DNA from: Armatimonadota bacterium
GTDB lineage: Bacteria > Armatimonadota > JADLDR01
Length of the DNA stretch: 61,214 bases
Direction: 5' to 3'
NCBI GenBank assembly: GCA_020846535.1
Contig: JADLDR010000078.1
Coordinates: 1 to 61,214, forward strand
The position numbers and the translations under genes were made by a program. The notes beneath the pieces are model-generated. The model did not search any database and was not told the DNA's origin. It saw nothing but the letters and a program-made list of their open reading frames with translations. Position 1 is the first letter of the stretch. Each line of letters opens with the position of its first letter. Of the stretch, positions 1 to 8,906 are shown piece by piece.

Positions 1-45
1 CTTCCATCCTCCTGGAACCCCTTCGCATCGAGAGCGGTTATGTAT

Positions 46-1443
46 GAGCTTTTGTCAAAAGGTGTGTAAATTGAACGGCTCAGGCGGCGGTTTTGGCTCC
101 TTCCTGAGCCGTCTCCTTTCCTATCGGAGCAGGTAGGCCGTCCACAAAGACGGCCCCTTGCCACACCGCGGTCAACAACCCCGGGGCATTCAGCCGCCGG
201 AACCGCTGCTCCGCCACCCACAGCAGCTTCCAGACCACCGCGGTCGCGTTTTCCACCTTCTGGAAGCGTTGGGCCGCCTCCGTACGCAGGCGCAGGGCGG
301 CCAAGGGCGACTCGACCGGGTTGGTGGTCCGCAGATGGCCCCAATGCGCTTTCGGGAAGGCATAGAAGGCGACCCTCCGCTCCCAGTCCTCGTCCAGCAG
401 CGCGGCGGCTTGCCCATAGCTCTGCGTCTGACACCACCCCTGGCAGGTGCGCTTCGCCTTCTCCGCGTCCTGGCGGCTGTCAGCATAGACCCTCTGGCGC
501 AGCAAGCGCTTGCCCGTCTCCTGGTCCTTCTGCTGGAGCCGATCCAGCACGTTCACCATGCGATGGTTCCAGCAGCGCTGTTCGGTGGCGGAAGGATAGA
601 CCTCCCGCAGCGCCCCCCACAGCCCTAGCGCCCCGTCTCCGACCACCAGCTTCGGGCAGGCCAGCCCGCGGTCTCGCAGGCTCCGCAGCCGCCTGGCCCA
701 ACTTTCCTTGCGCTCCCGATGCCCGCTCTCCAATCCCAAGACCACGTTACGCCCATCCGACAAGGCTCCCCCCAAGACCAACACACAACTTTTGTCCTGG
801 TCCAGCCCCGCCTGGATATAGATCCCGCCCGCCCACACAGAGACCACTTCCAGCCCGTCCAGACGTCGTTGCTGCCAGGCGGCATATTCCCCCTGCCAGC
901 CCGCCTTCAGGCGCTGAATCGTCGCGGGCGACAGGGGGCCTCCTCTCCCAAAAGCCCCCGCAGGGCCAGGTCGCAATCCACAGGTGCCCATCCATGCAAG
1001 TATAACTGCGGCAACCACTCCGCCACCGCTCGCGTCCGCTGGGCCCACAACGGCAATCCCCGACTCTCCAGCTTCTCGTCGATCCCCCGTACCCGGGGCC
1101 AGCGCACTGTCACACTCCCGCAGGAGAGACTGACCTGCCGTGCTTTCCCATACCCGTTGCGGTAGCCAGCCTGCTCTTCCCCCACCTCTCGCCGTTCATA
1201 CTTCACCCGTCCCAGAAACTCCGTCACTTCCGCTTCCAACAGGTCTTGCCGCCACCCCTGAATGCGCTCTCGCACTACCCCTTCCAGACTCTCCCCACAC
1301 ACCCCTTGCGCTTCTGTCCCCTTTATGGTATCTTTGTCTATAGGGGTGTCCTTTCTCCGGTCTCCACCGGTCTGTCTTTCTCACTGAAAGGATACCACCG
1401 CCTTGCTCATGTTTTCAATTTACACACCTTTTGATTTTACCTC
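46..1443 (-). mobile_element. IS256-family insertion sequence
   Basis: The element is 1398 bp. Its ends are imperfect 30-bp inverted repeats (46-75 and 1414-1443). Both begin GAG, and the inner 20 bp (56-75 and 1414-1433) match perfectly. It is flanked by an identical 9-bp direct repeat, GTTATGTAT, at 37-45 and 1444-1452, the size expected of an IS256-family target duplication. The ends were set from the duplication together with the GAG start. An intact duplication suggests a fairly recent insertion. The transposase it carries is damaged (see the next entry). The right end lies only about 50 bp before the likely gnd start, so the native gnd promoter may have been displaced. Confidence 0.9.
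80..1302 (-). pseudogene. IS256-family (Mutator-type) DDE transposase, frameshifted
   Basis: The gene reads leftward from ATG at 1302. The N-terminal 131 codons (to 907) and the C-terminal part (ending at 80) lie in different frames and overlap. The family phrase EAPLSPATI is restored if the run of five C (minus strand; 934-938) had six, so one base is missing there. The C-terminal part keeps the second catalytic Asp (VVGDGALG) and the Glu (TTNPVESP). The first catalytic Asp, normally in WADG, is Gly here: WAGG, codon GGC at 827-829, one base away from GAC. The copy is therefore predicted inactive for two independent reasons. Family assignment is firm. Whether the frameshift is real or a sequencing error cannot be told from the sequence. 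Confidence 0.88.
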
Positions 1444-1496
1444 GTTATGTATATCAAAGTATGCCAACCGGCGAAAGGCCGGGAAGGGTGGAAGGG

Positions 1497-2909
1497 ATGC
1501 AACAGGAATATGAGATCGGGATGGTCGGCCTGGGGGTAATGGGCCGGAACCTGCTGCTCAACATGGCCGACCGCGGCTACAGGGTGGCCGGTTACGACCG
1601 GGACGCCCGACAGTTGGAGGCGCTGCGGGCCGAAGCGCAGGGTCAGGATATCTTCGGCGCGGAAACCCTTGAAGAGATGGTCAGGGCGCTGCGGACGCCG
1701 CGGGCGGTGATGACGATGGTTCCCGCCGGGCCGCCGGTGGATGCGGTCATCCGGGACCTATTGCCCTTCCTGTCGCCTGGCGACCTGATCATCGACGGGG
1801 GCAACTCCCACTTCAAGGATACCGAACTGAGGGCCAAGACGCTGGAGGGAGGCGAGATCGCCTTTCTGGGGATGGGGGTTTCCGGTGGGGAAGAGGGGGC
1901 GCGGCGCGGCCCCAGCCTCATGCCCGGCGGGCCGGAGGCGGCCTATGAGCAGGTGCGCCCGGTGATGGAGGCCATCGCCGCCCGCGCCGACGGCGAGCCA
2001 TGCGTGGCCTACCTGGGGCCGGGGTTCACGGGGCACTATGTCAAGATGGCGCACAACGGGATCGAATACGGCCTGATGCAGTTGATCGCCGAAAGCTACG
2101 ACCTGATGAAGCGCGGCCTGGGCCTCTCCGACGACGCCCTCCACGATATCTATGCGGAGTGGAACCGGGGTGAGCTGGAAAGCTTCCTCCTGGAGATCAC
2201 GGCGGATATCTTTTTATATGTGGACGAGCGGACCGGCAAAAGGCTGATCGATCTGATCCTGGATGTGGCCCGGCAGAAAGGCACCGGCATGTGGGCCTCC
2301 CAGGACGCGATGGACCTGCAAGCGCCCGTTCCCACCATCGATACCGCCGTATCGGCCCGCCATCTTTCCGGCCTAGAAGAAGAGCGCATCCGGGCCAGCG
2401 AGATATACGCCAGGCCGATCCGGTTTGCCGGGGATCGGGATACCTTCTTGGGACAGCTTCGCCAGGCGCTTTACGCCGGTTTTATGCTCACATTCGCCCA
2501 GGGGATGGCCCTTCTTCAGGCCGCCTCCCACATCTACGGTTTCGGGCTGAAGCTGGAGGAGGTCGCCCGCATCTGGCGCGGGGGCTGCATCATCCGATCC
2601 GCGCTCCTGAACGACATCCGCAGCGCCTTCCGCGCCCGGCCCGACCTGCCCAACCTGCTGCTGGACGCGCATATCGCCGGGAAGCTGGCCGCCCGCGACG
2701 AAGCCCTCAGAAGCGCCGTCTGCCAGGCGACGGCGGCAGGCATCCCGGTTCCCGCAATGGCGGCGTCGCTGGCCTATCTGGACGGATACCGGAGTAAATG
2801 CCTGTCCGCCAATCTCATCCAGGCCCAGAGAGACTACTTCGGGGCGCATACCTATGAGCGTGTGGACGCAAAGGGCGTTTTCCACACGCGCTGGACCGAG
2901 GAGGCATGA
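1497..2909 (+). CDS. gnd: 6-phosphogluconate dehydrogenase (decarboxylating)
   Basis: It oxidises and decarboxylates 6-phosphogluconate to ribulose 5-phosphate, making NADPH in the oxidative pentose phosphate pathway. The 470-residue product has normal length. The N-terminal Rossmann motif GLGVMG is at 11-16, GGNSHFKDT at 101-109 and the GVSGGEEGARRG signature at 127-138. The catalytic pair K183/E190 lies in KMAHNGIE. ATG 1497 is preferred because it is the last in-frame ATG before the conserved fold and follows a purine-rich stretch; ATG 1461 is possible. The frame stays open to 1431, but that start lies inside the IS256 terminal repeat. The stop overlaps the zwf start (ATGA), so the two are translationally coupled. 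Confidence 0.95.
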   Translation: MQQEYEIGMVGLGVMGRNLLLNMADRGYRVAGYDRDARQLEALRAEAQGQDIFGAETLEEMVRALRTPRAVMTMVPAGPPVDAVIRDLLPFLSPGDLIIDGGNSHFKDTELRAKTLEGGEIAFLGMGVSGGEEGARRGPSLMPGGPEAAYEQVRPVMEAIAARADGEPCVAYLGPGFTGHYVKMAHNGIEYGLMQLIAESYDLMKRGLGLSDDALHDIYAEWNRGELESFLLEITADIFLYVDERTGKRLIDLILDVARQKGTGMWASQDAMDLQAPVPTIDTAVSARHLSGLEEERIRASEIYARPIRFAGDRDTFLGQLRQALYAGFMLTFAQGMALLQAASHIYGFGLKLEEVARIWRGGCIIRSALLNDIRSAFRARPDLPNLLLDAHIAGKLAARDEALRSAVCQATAAGIPVPAMAASLAYLDGYRSKCLSANLIQAQRDYFGAHTYERVDAKGVFHTRWTEEA

Positions 2910-4438
2910 TGGAATCCACCACGAGCATGGAACCGACCGCCTTTATCATCTTCGGGGCCTCCGGAGACCTGGCCTGGCGCAAGTTGGGGCCTGCGCTCTA
3001 CAATCTCCACCTGGATGGATGGCTGCCAGGCAGGTTCGCCATCATCGGGGCGGACCGGAAGGCCATGAGCGATGACGTCTTCCGCAGCCACCTGCGGGAC
3101 GGAATAGGTCGGTTCTCCCGGCAGGACAAAACGAGCGAAACCGATTGGGGCGATTTCGCCTCCCACCTGTCGTTCGTCGAAACCGGCACCGACGGCGCGG
3201 GCGGCCTCCAAACTCTGACCGAACGCCTCGAAGAGATCGATAAAACCTGGGGCGTGCCGGCCCGGCGCATTTTTTATATGGCGGTTCCCCCATCCGCCAT
3301 CGGGGCCATCACCGGGCAGATCGGAGCGGCCAACCTCTCACAGGACCGGGAGCGGGCCCGCGTGGTGGTGGAAAAGCCCATCGGATATGATCTGGGATCC
3401 GCCCGCGCCCTGAACCGCACCCTGGGCGTCCACTTCGAGGAGCGGCAAATCTTCCGCATCGATCACTATCTGGGCAAGGAAACCGTCCAGAACATCCTCG
3501 CCTTCCGGTTCGCCAACCCGATCTTCGAGCCGATATGGAACCGGCGCTATGTGGACCATATGACCATCACGGTAGCGGAGGCGGTGGGGGTGGAGCATCG
3601 GGGCGGGTATTACGAACATACGGGGGCGCTTCGGGATATGGTGCAGAATCATCTGCTCCAACTGCTCTGCCTGACCGCGATGGAGCCTCCGGTCGCCTTC
3701 GACGCCGACGAAATCCGCAGCAAAAAAGCGGATGTGCTTCGCGCCATCCGGCCTATCCGCCACGAGGATGTCCACCTCTATACGGCCCGCGGCCAGTACG
3801 GGCCGGGCTGGATCTCGGGGCAGCAGGCGGCAGGCTATCGTCAGGAGCCGGAGGTGGCCCCCGATTCGCGCACGGAGACCTTTGCCGCCCTGAAGCTTCT
3901 GGTGGACAACTGGCGGTGGCAGGGCGTGCCTTTTTATCTCCGCACCGGAAAAAGGCTTCCTTTTCAGGCATCGGAGATATCCGTCCGCTTCCGCTCCGTT
4001 CCGCACAACTCTTTCCCCGCCGAGTCCGCTCCGGACGGTCAGCCTGCGCGGCTGGTCATCTGCATCCAGCCGGAGGAGGGCATCGTCATCAAATTCCAGG
4101 CCAAGCAGCCCGGTCCGCGGATGCGGCTGCGCCAGGTGGGCATGCGCTTCAGCTATTGCGAGACCTTTCAAAAGCCCTCGCCCGACGCCTACGAAACCCT
4201 CCTCTGGGATGTCATGACCGGAGACGCCACCCTCTTTATGCGCGAAGACCAGGTGGAGGCCGCCTGGTCCCTTCTGATGCCCGTCCTGGAGGTCTGGCAG
4301 GAAAACCCGCCGGTGGACTTCCCCAACCACCCTGCCGGAACCTGGGGCCCAGAATCCGCGGAAATCTTGATTGCCCGCGATGGCCGGAGCTGGCTGCTCC
4401 CCACCCGCCTGGGAGACGAGGAAAACTGCCCGGATTAA
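2906..4438 (+). CDS. zwf: glucose-6-phosphate 1-dehydrogenase
   Basis: It oxidises glucose 6-phosphate to 6-phosphogluconolactone with NADP+, the first step of the pathway that Gnd continues. The protein has 510 residues. The dinucleotide-binding motif GASGDLAWRKLGPAL is at 17-31, EKPIG at 156-160, the active-site signature RIDHYLGKE at 184-192, and a second conserved block around H238 (YYEHTGALRDMVQNH). ATG 2906 follows GAGGAGG and overlaps the gnd stop by 4 bp. A second ATG 3 nt downstream is equally placed. No 6-phosphogluconolactonase gene is seen nearby. gnd precedes zwf, so any promoter change caused by the upstream IS would affect both. Confidence 0.96.
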   Translation: MMESTTSMEPTAFIIFGASGDLAWRKLGPALYNLHLDGWLPGRFAIIGADRKAMSDDVFRSHLRDGIGRFSRQDKTSETDWGDFASHLSFVETGTDGAGGLQTLTERLEEIDKTWGVPARRIFYMAVPPSAIGAITGQIGAANLSQDRERARVVVEKPIGYDLGSARALNRTLGVHFEERQIFRIDHYLGKETVQNILAFRFANPIFEPIWNRRYVDHMTITVAEAVGVEHRGGYYEHTGALRDMVQNHLLQLLCLTAMEPPVAFDADEIRSKKADVLRAIRPIRHEDVHLYTARGQYGPGWISGQQAAGYRQEPEVAPDSRTETFAALKLLVDNWRWQGVPFYLRTGKRLPFQASEISVRFRSVPHNSFPAESAPDGQPARLVICIQPEEGIVIKFQAKQPGPRMRLRQVGMRFSYCETFQKPSPDAYETLLWDVMTGDATLFMREDQVEAAWSLLMPVLEVWQENPPVDFPNHPAGTWGPESAEILIARDGRSWLLPTRLGDEENCPD

Positions 4439-4468
4439 GGGCAATCCCCAATGTCCCAAAGTCACAAG

Positions 4469-4540
4469 AAAGCTCTACTCGTCGGCGTGACCCTGGAGAT
4501 TGCTTCGGGCTTCGCCCTCGCAGGCGGCATCGATGTCGCT
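4469..4540. repeat. palindromic intergenic repeat, copy 1 (partial)
   Basis: The segment carries the right half of a repeat found five times in this window. Its core is CTGGAGATTGC, followed by a short palindrome and CTCGCAGGCGGCATCGATG. It lies between the convergent zwf and methyltransferase genes. The related copies are at 5381, 23137, 39787 and 45340. The unit resembles the widespread GCGAGG...GAAGCNATCTCC type of bacterial intergenic palindrome. Confidence 0.6.
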
Positions 4541-4577
4541 ATCGCTCCTCTCAATAAACCAGTGAAGAAGAGCAACT

Positions 4578-5321
4578 CTATAGCACCGAAACCTCCAGCC
4601 CTTCCACATCGAAGATGACGTTCACGCTGGCTTTTATGCGCCTCGGGTCGCGCACGTAATCGAGATAGTCTTTCAGGCGGTCGGCGCAGTTGACGCTGTT
4701 GTGGGCCAGAACCAGGGTTCCCGGATGCATTTTGTCCAAGCCAGACTCCAGGATATCCAGATAAATGCCTTTGCCGCGCCTCGCGTCGCCGTCGGCGTCC
4801 AGATAGAGGAGGTCGATAGGGCCTGGAAAGTCCCGGACGACATCCACCGCATCCGCGGCCACCACGCGGGCCACGCCGGTCGGATCGATGCGCCGCGCAT
4901 TGCGCTCGGCCCGTTCCGCCTCCTCCGGCTTGATCTCCACCCCGATCAGATTGTCCGCCGTATAGCAGGCTCCCGGCCCCACGCCGGCTCCGGCGTTGGA
5001 GATAAAGGTGTTGCCGCAGAAGACCCCGGCGGCGATCATATTCTTCGGCTGGGTGATTGCATTGACGGCATAGATCAGCCGTTGCATCCGGTGGGTGATC
5101 GCCGTCCAGGGAATCTCGAACAGCTCTGCGACCGCTTGGCGGTGGGCCAGCAGCTTTTCATGGCTGTAGCGGATGTGCGGCAGAGTACCCAACTCCCAGA
5201 GCATCTCCAAAGCGCCGTCTACCACGGCAATTTCTTTCTCCAGCGGCTCGACTGCCCGGTGTGGGTCGCTATAATCCATCCGGTAGCTGTCCCAATCCTC
5301 CGCCCGATAAATCCGATTCAC
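4578..5321 (-). CDS. class I SAM-dependent methyltransferase
   Basis: This is a putative soluble S-adenosylmethionine-dependent methyltransferase of about 247 residues; the substrate is unknown. The C-terminal half has the class I signature: an acidic residue in GVEIKPEEAERAERNARRI for ribose binding, then AADAVDVV and DLLYLDADGD, as in O-methyltransferases. The glycine-rich motif I (AGVFCGNTFISNAGAG) is weak and atypical. GTG at 5321 is chosen because GGAGGAGG sits 6 nt upstream; the frame is open to another GTG at 5354 with no comparable ribosome site. The gene stands alone, convergent with zwf, with palindromic repeats on both sides. Confidence 0.7.
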   Translation of the reverse strand: MNRIYRAEDWDSYRMDYSDPHRAVEPLEKEIAVVDGALEMLWELGTLPHIRYSHEKLLAHRQAVAELFEIPWTAITHRMQRLIYAVNAITQPKNMIAAGVFCGNTFISNAGAGVGPGACYTADNLIGVEIKPEEAERAERNARRIDPTGVARVVAADAVDVVRDFPGPIDLLYLDADGDARRGKGIYLDILESGLDKMHPGTLVLAHNSVNCADRLKDYLDYVRDPRRIKASVNVIFDVEGLEVSVL

Positions 5322-5380
5322 GATGTTTCCTCCTCCATGGGGTGAATCCGTCACGATGTGTAGAATATCGGTGTTATTGA

Positions 5381-5486
5381 GAGCGAGGCAAAGCCATCTC
5401 CAGACTCATCAATAACGGAGAGAGCTTTCGTCATCTGTTAGGCTGAAGATTGCGACATCGCTGCGCTCCTCGCAGGCGGCATCGAT
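5381..5486. repeat. palindromic intergenic repeat, copy 2
   Basis: The two arms are GCGAGGCAAAGCCATCTCC on the left and GAAGATTGCGACATCGC...CTCCTCGCAGGCGGC on the right. They are separated by a core containing AGAGAGCTTTCG. The arms pair with each other and with copies 3 and 5. The repeat fills most of the gap between the divergent methyltransferase and DUF6785-type genes. Confidence 0.6.
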
Positions 5487-5632
5487 GAATATCATTTCCG
5501 GCAGGCGAAAGCTCTCAGAGTATGCCTACCATGCATTCGCACCGGCGTCCGATATTCCTGCCCGGCGCGGGCAGCAGGATTCTGCCTTTATGCGGTGAAG
5601 AGGGATGCACTTATGCAAAGCGAGGCGATGGC

Positions 5633-7576
5633 ATGAAAGTCGGAAGCCCGGTTGTGGGAGCCGCCCGGACGACAGGGCCGAAAAGCCGCACATCCATCAG
5701 AGCGATTCTGGTCGGCCTGGCGTTCGTCGCCTATTTCCGGGCAGGCGGGCCGGGAGGGGTCGGAGGGTATCACCTGGCCCCGGGCGCGCTGGTAGTAGTG
5801 TTCTTGATGGCGGTCGGGGTCAACCCGCTTCTGAGGCGGATGCGCCGGCGGCCCTTCTCCGCCGGGGAGCTGCTGGTCATCTGGGCCATGCTTGCCGTCG
5901 CCCTGACGGACAATATCTGGGTGTATCTGCCCCTCAGCCTGGCCGGGCCGTTCTATTACGCCAAACCCGCCAACCAGTGGGCCACTCTGATTCATCCCTA
6001 TCTTCCCCCCTGGCTCTTTCCGCGCCGCCCTGAAACGATCCGCTGGTTCTTCGAGGGCATCCCGCAGGGCCAAATGATCCCCTGGGCCGACTGGGCCGCC
6101 GCCCTGACGCCCTGGTTCGTTTTCGCGGCCCTGTTCTATATGATGATGTTCTGCGTGACCACGCTCCTGCGGCGGCAGTGGACGGACCGGGAACACTTCA
6201 GCTTTCCCATCGTCCAGATCCCGGTGGAGGTCGCCGCCGCCGGGGAGAACCGATCCGGCAGCCTGCTCGCTTTACCCATCTTCTGGACAGGGATGAGCGT
6301 CCCCCTGGGCCTTCACCTCCTGAACGGCCTCGCGATGCATATTCCCGCCGTGCCGTCTCTGAGGCTGGTCATTCCCCTCGATCCGCTCTTCCACAACCGC
6401 CCCTGGACGGAGCTTCAGCCGATGTCTCTCTATATCGTCTTTGCGGTGATCGGGTTCGGCTTTTTATTGCCCCTGGAGATCTCCTTTTCGTTCGCCTTCT
6501 TTTATCTTTTTTACAAGGTGGAGTGCTATTTCGGAGGCGTCTGGGGACTGGAGATGCCGTGGGCGCAGGGGTATATCTCCCGAGAGTTCTGTCAGAACCA
6601 GGAGATCGGGGCCTCGATAGCCCTCTTCGGGGGGATCCTCTACGCCGCCCGGCTTCATCTGAAGGAAGCCTGGCGAGCCGCCCTGCGCCCGAAGTCGCCG
6701 GAAGACGCCGGGGAGCCGATGCGCTACCGTTCCGCCTTCCTGGGCCTGGCCTTCAGCCTGGCGGGGATGGGAGTCTGGCTGTGGGCCGCAGGCGTCGCGC
6801 CCCTGATGGCGGCCCTATTCCTCCTGCTGTCCGTCCTGGTCGGGGTGGTGTGCGCCTGGGCGGTCACGGGAGGCGGGCAGTTCTTCCTCCAGAACACCTT
6901 CGCCCCTCTGGAGGTGATGAACAAGGGACTCGGCTCGCTCGCGGTCGGCGCAAGGAGCCAGACCATGCTGCGGATAACCCAGATGATCTTCGTATTCGAT
7001 GTCCGCGCCCAGGCGATGCCCACCCTGCTGCACGGCTACAAGGCCGCCGACGCCGGAGGGGTGGCCCGTTCCTATATGCTGCGGGCGATGACTCTGTCCG
7101 CCTTTGTGACCCTGATCTTCGGGCTGGCGCAGCAGGTGTGGTACGTCAACCACTACTCCGGCCTCAAGCTCGGCACCTGGCTCTACCTGGACGCCCCGCA
7201 GCTTCCCTCCCAGCAGATCGCCGCCGCCCTGCTCAACCCGGTGTGCCCCGGCCTGGGAGCCTTTTTCACGATGGCCGGAGGGGCGCTGCTGACGGTCTTC
7301 CTGCTGGCGATGCGAGCGCGGCACCTCTGGTTCCCTCTCCACCCCATCGGCTTCGCCTTCGCGGGCAGCTATGCGATGTACACCGTCTGGTTTTCCTTCC
7401 TGCTGGGATGGTTCTGCAAGCTGCTCGTCACCCGCTACGGCGGCATGAAGGGCTTCCTGCTGCTGCGCCCCTTTTTCATCGGCATGATCCTGGGGGACGG
7501 TCTGGTCGCCTCCTTCTGGTCCATCGTCGGCGTAATCACCCGGGTGGGCTATCCGGCCTTCAGCGGGATTTCGTAG
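5633..7576 (+). CDS. polytopic membrane protein, DUF6785/DUF6784-like
   Basis: This is a large inner-membrane protein of about 647 residues with roughly a dozen hydrophobic segments; its function is unknown. The arrangement and the phrases DREHFSFPIVQIPVEV and GLEMPWAQGYISREFCQNQ recall the DUF6785/DUF6784 family, seen mostly in environmental bacteria rich in catabolic genes. That assignment is from memory. A transporter role is plausible but not shown. ATG 5633 directly precedes the basic N-terminus (MKVGSP) and the first membrane segment; the frame is open upstream to 5522. Its 3' end overlaps the convergent downstream gene by 17 bp. Confidence 0.65.
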   Translation: MKVGSPVVGAARTTGPKSRTSIRAILVGLAFVAYFRAGGPGGVGGYHLAPGALVVVFLMAVGVNPLLRRMRRRPFSAGELLVIWAMLAVALTDNIWVYLPLSLAGPFYYAKPANQWATLIHPYLPPWLFPRRPETIRWFFEGIPQGQMIPWADWAAALTPWFVFAALFYMMMFCVTTLLRRQWTDREHFSFPIVQIPVEVAAAGENRSGSLLALPIFWTGMSVPLGLHLLNGLAMHIPAVPSLRLVIPLDPLFHNRPWTELQPMSLYIVFAVIGFGFLLPLEISFSFAFFYLFYKVECYFGGVWGLEMPWAQGYISREFCQNQEIGASIALFGGILYAARLHLKEAWRAALRPKSPEDAGEPMRYRSAFLGLAFSLAGMGVWLWAAGVAPLMAALFLLLSVLVGVVCAWAVTGGGQFFLQNTFAPLEVMNKGLGSLAVGARSQTMLRITQMIFVFDVRAQAMPTLLHGYKAADAGGVARSYMLRAMTLSAFVTLIFGLAQQVWYVNHYSGLKLGTWLYLDAPQLPSQQIAAALLNPVCPGLGAFFTMAGGALLTVFLLAMRARHLWFPLHPIGFAFAGSYAMYTVWFSFLLGWFCKLLVTRYGGMKGFLLLRPFFIGMILGDGLVASFWSIVGVITRVGYPAFSGIS

Positions 7577-8672
7577 AGGCCATTTCCGGCAGCGCCCCGG
7601 CGATCTCATCTATGGCCTTCGCATACTCGTCCCGCGCCCGGGCGATGCAGTTCGCCGCGCGGGCGCGCAGGCCGGGGTCGGCGAACTCCTCGGGGCTGCG
7701 GCGCGGAAACAGGCTGCGGCAGTCCTCCAGAAAACCGACTTCCTGGCTGAAGTGGCGGGCCGCATTTCGAAATCGCGCCCCGGCCTTCGGATGCTTAGCA
7801 GCCATCTCCAGCATAAAGCGGGAGGCCGCCCGGTGAGTGTTGGGATAGATGGACAGGCAGTAGGACAGCCCGGCAGGGTCGGGTTTCCATTCATCCTCTC
7901 CCCGGAAGATCGCGGCCCATCGGTCGTAGGCTTGTAGCCCTTCCGCCAGCCCCTTCTCGTTCTGCTTGCGGGCATGGGCGACCGCTTCTTGCAGGGCGGC
8001 GATTTCGGCGCCGCGGGCGTCGAAAGTCCCGACCTTTTTACCGACCAGGATGACCGGCCTGCTCATCACATCCAGGAAAGGGATCGGATGCGTTTCCGGG
8101 GCGCGGGCGTAAGCGGCTCCGGGCTTGCTCATGGCCTCATAGGAGCCGCGTCCCAGCAGCGCCTTTGCCGAAGGATCATAGCCGCAGACGACATCCCATT
8201 CGTAATAAGTAAAGGCGCTCCAGACAAGCGCCGGCCTGCCTGCCTGTATCGCCGCTCTGACCTTCTTCAGAACGGCTTCCAGCCTGCCCGGCTCCGCGGC
8301 TTCTTTCTGGCTGAGATCGAGCGCCGTCGCTTCATAGCCCATCAACCGGACAAGGTCCTCTGTCGACATGGCGCAGGAGCAGGTGGGGGCGCAGAGACAC
8401 GGCCCGGCGATGCGAAACGCGGCCCCGGATATCCCCTGCAAATACTCCGGCGTATATTTCTCGCCCCGGTAAGACAAAACGACCCGCACTCCCTCGAAGA
8501 CCGGCTCCGTCACACGATAGCGGTCCACCCCTTTGATCGCCACCTCTCCCATAACCTGCCCTTTCTTTGCCGTTTTCCCGCTTCCCGGTACGCTTATGGC
8601 AAGCAACAAGATAAAAGCCAGGAGTGCCGCCGCCCGCCTGTTTTTTCTCGAACCGTTCTCCACTCCGATCAT
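7560..8672 (-). CDS. secreted BtrH_N/C39-peptidase-like protein
   Basis: The 370-residue product starts with a basic stretch and a hydrophobic segment (AALLAFILLLAISVPGSG) typical of an export signal. The middle has a Cys-rich stretch CLCAPTCSCAMS followed by STEDLVRLMGYEA. Later comes GRPALVWSAFTYYEWDVVCGYD, the layout of BtrH_N or C39-like papain-fold domains, with possible catalytic Cys and Trp-rich His/Asp regions. The C-terminal third is helical. The molecular role is unknown. ATG 8672 touches AGAGGAG; a GTG three codons later has better spacing. A consensus promoter lies just upstream. Confidence 0.6.
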   Translation of the reverse strand: MIGVENGSRKNRRAAALLAFILLLAISVPGSGKTAKKGQVMGEVAIKGVDRYRVTEPVFEGVRVVLSYRGEKYTPEYLQGISGAAFRIAGPCLCAPTCSCAMSTEDLVRLMGYEATALDLSQKEAAEPGRLEAVLKKVRAAIQAGRPALVWSAFTYYEWDVVCGYDPSAKALLGRGSYEAMSKPGAAYARAPETHPIPFLDVMSRPVILVGKKVGTFDARGAEIAALQEAVAHARKQNEKGLAEGLQAYDRWAAIFRGEDEWKPDPAGLSYCLSIYPNTHRAASRFMLEMAAKHPKAGARFRNAARHFSQEVGFLEDCRSLFPRRSPEEFADPGLRARAANCIARARDEYAKAIDEIAGALPEMASTKSR

Positions 8673-8704
8673 CTCCTCTGTCTGCCTGTTTTGACCACCA
8701 CTCC

Positions 8705-8733
8705 ATCATAGCACAAACGAACGAAGCTGTCAA
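8705..8733 (-). promoter_or_regulatory. sigma-70-type promoter for the BtrH_N-like gene
   Basis: On the minus strand TTGACA (8733-8728) and TATGAT (8710-8705) are separated by exactly 17 nt. Transcription should start near 8698, about 26 nt before the ATG at 8672. Confidence 0.75.
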
Positions 8734-8906
8734 ACAAAAGTTTTATTCATGGAACTTTATTTGAAAGGGCGAACACAAGGTTCGCCCCTACGACCGTGTA
8801 TCGAATGGCGACCGATCTTGAAAATAAACGCTGTCGCTCGTATGGAACAGGGGATCAGGCCGATTCCCCCGAATATAAGCCCAAACGACCGCAAGCGGAG
8901 GCTGTC

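Noticed and set aside
1431-1496. Longer N-terminus for Gnd
   Set aside because: The extension begins inside the IS terminal repeat and precedes the conserved Rossmann start.
3338-4465. A 375-codon minus-strand frame over zwf
   Set aside because: Antisense to zwf, with no start signal or domain.
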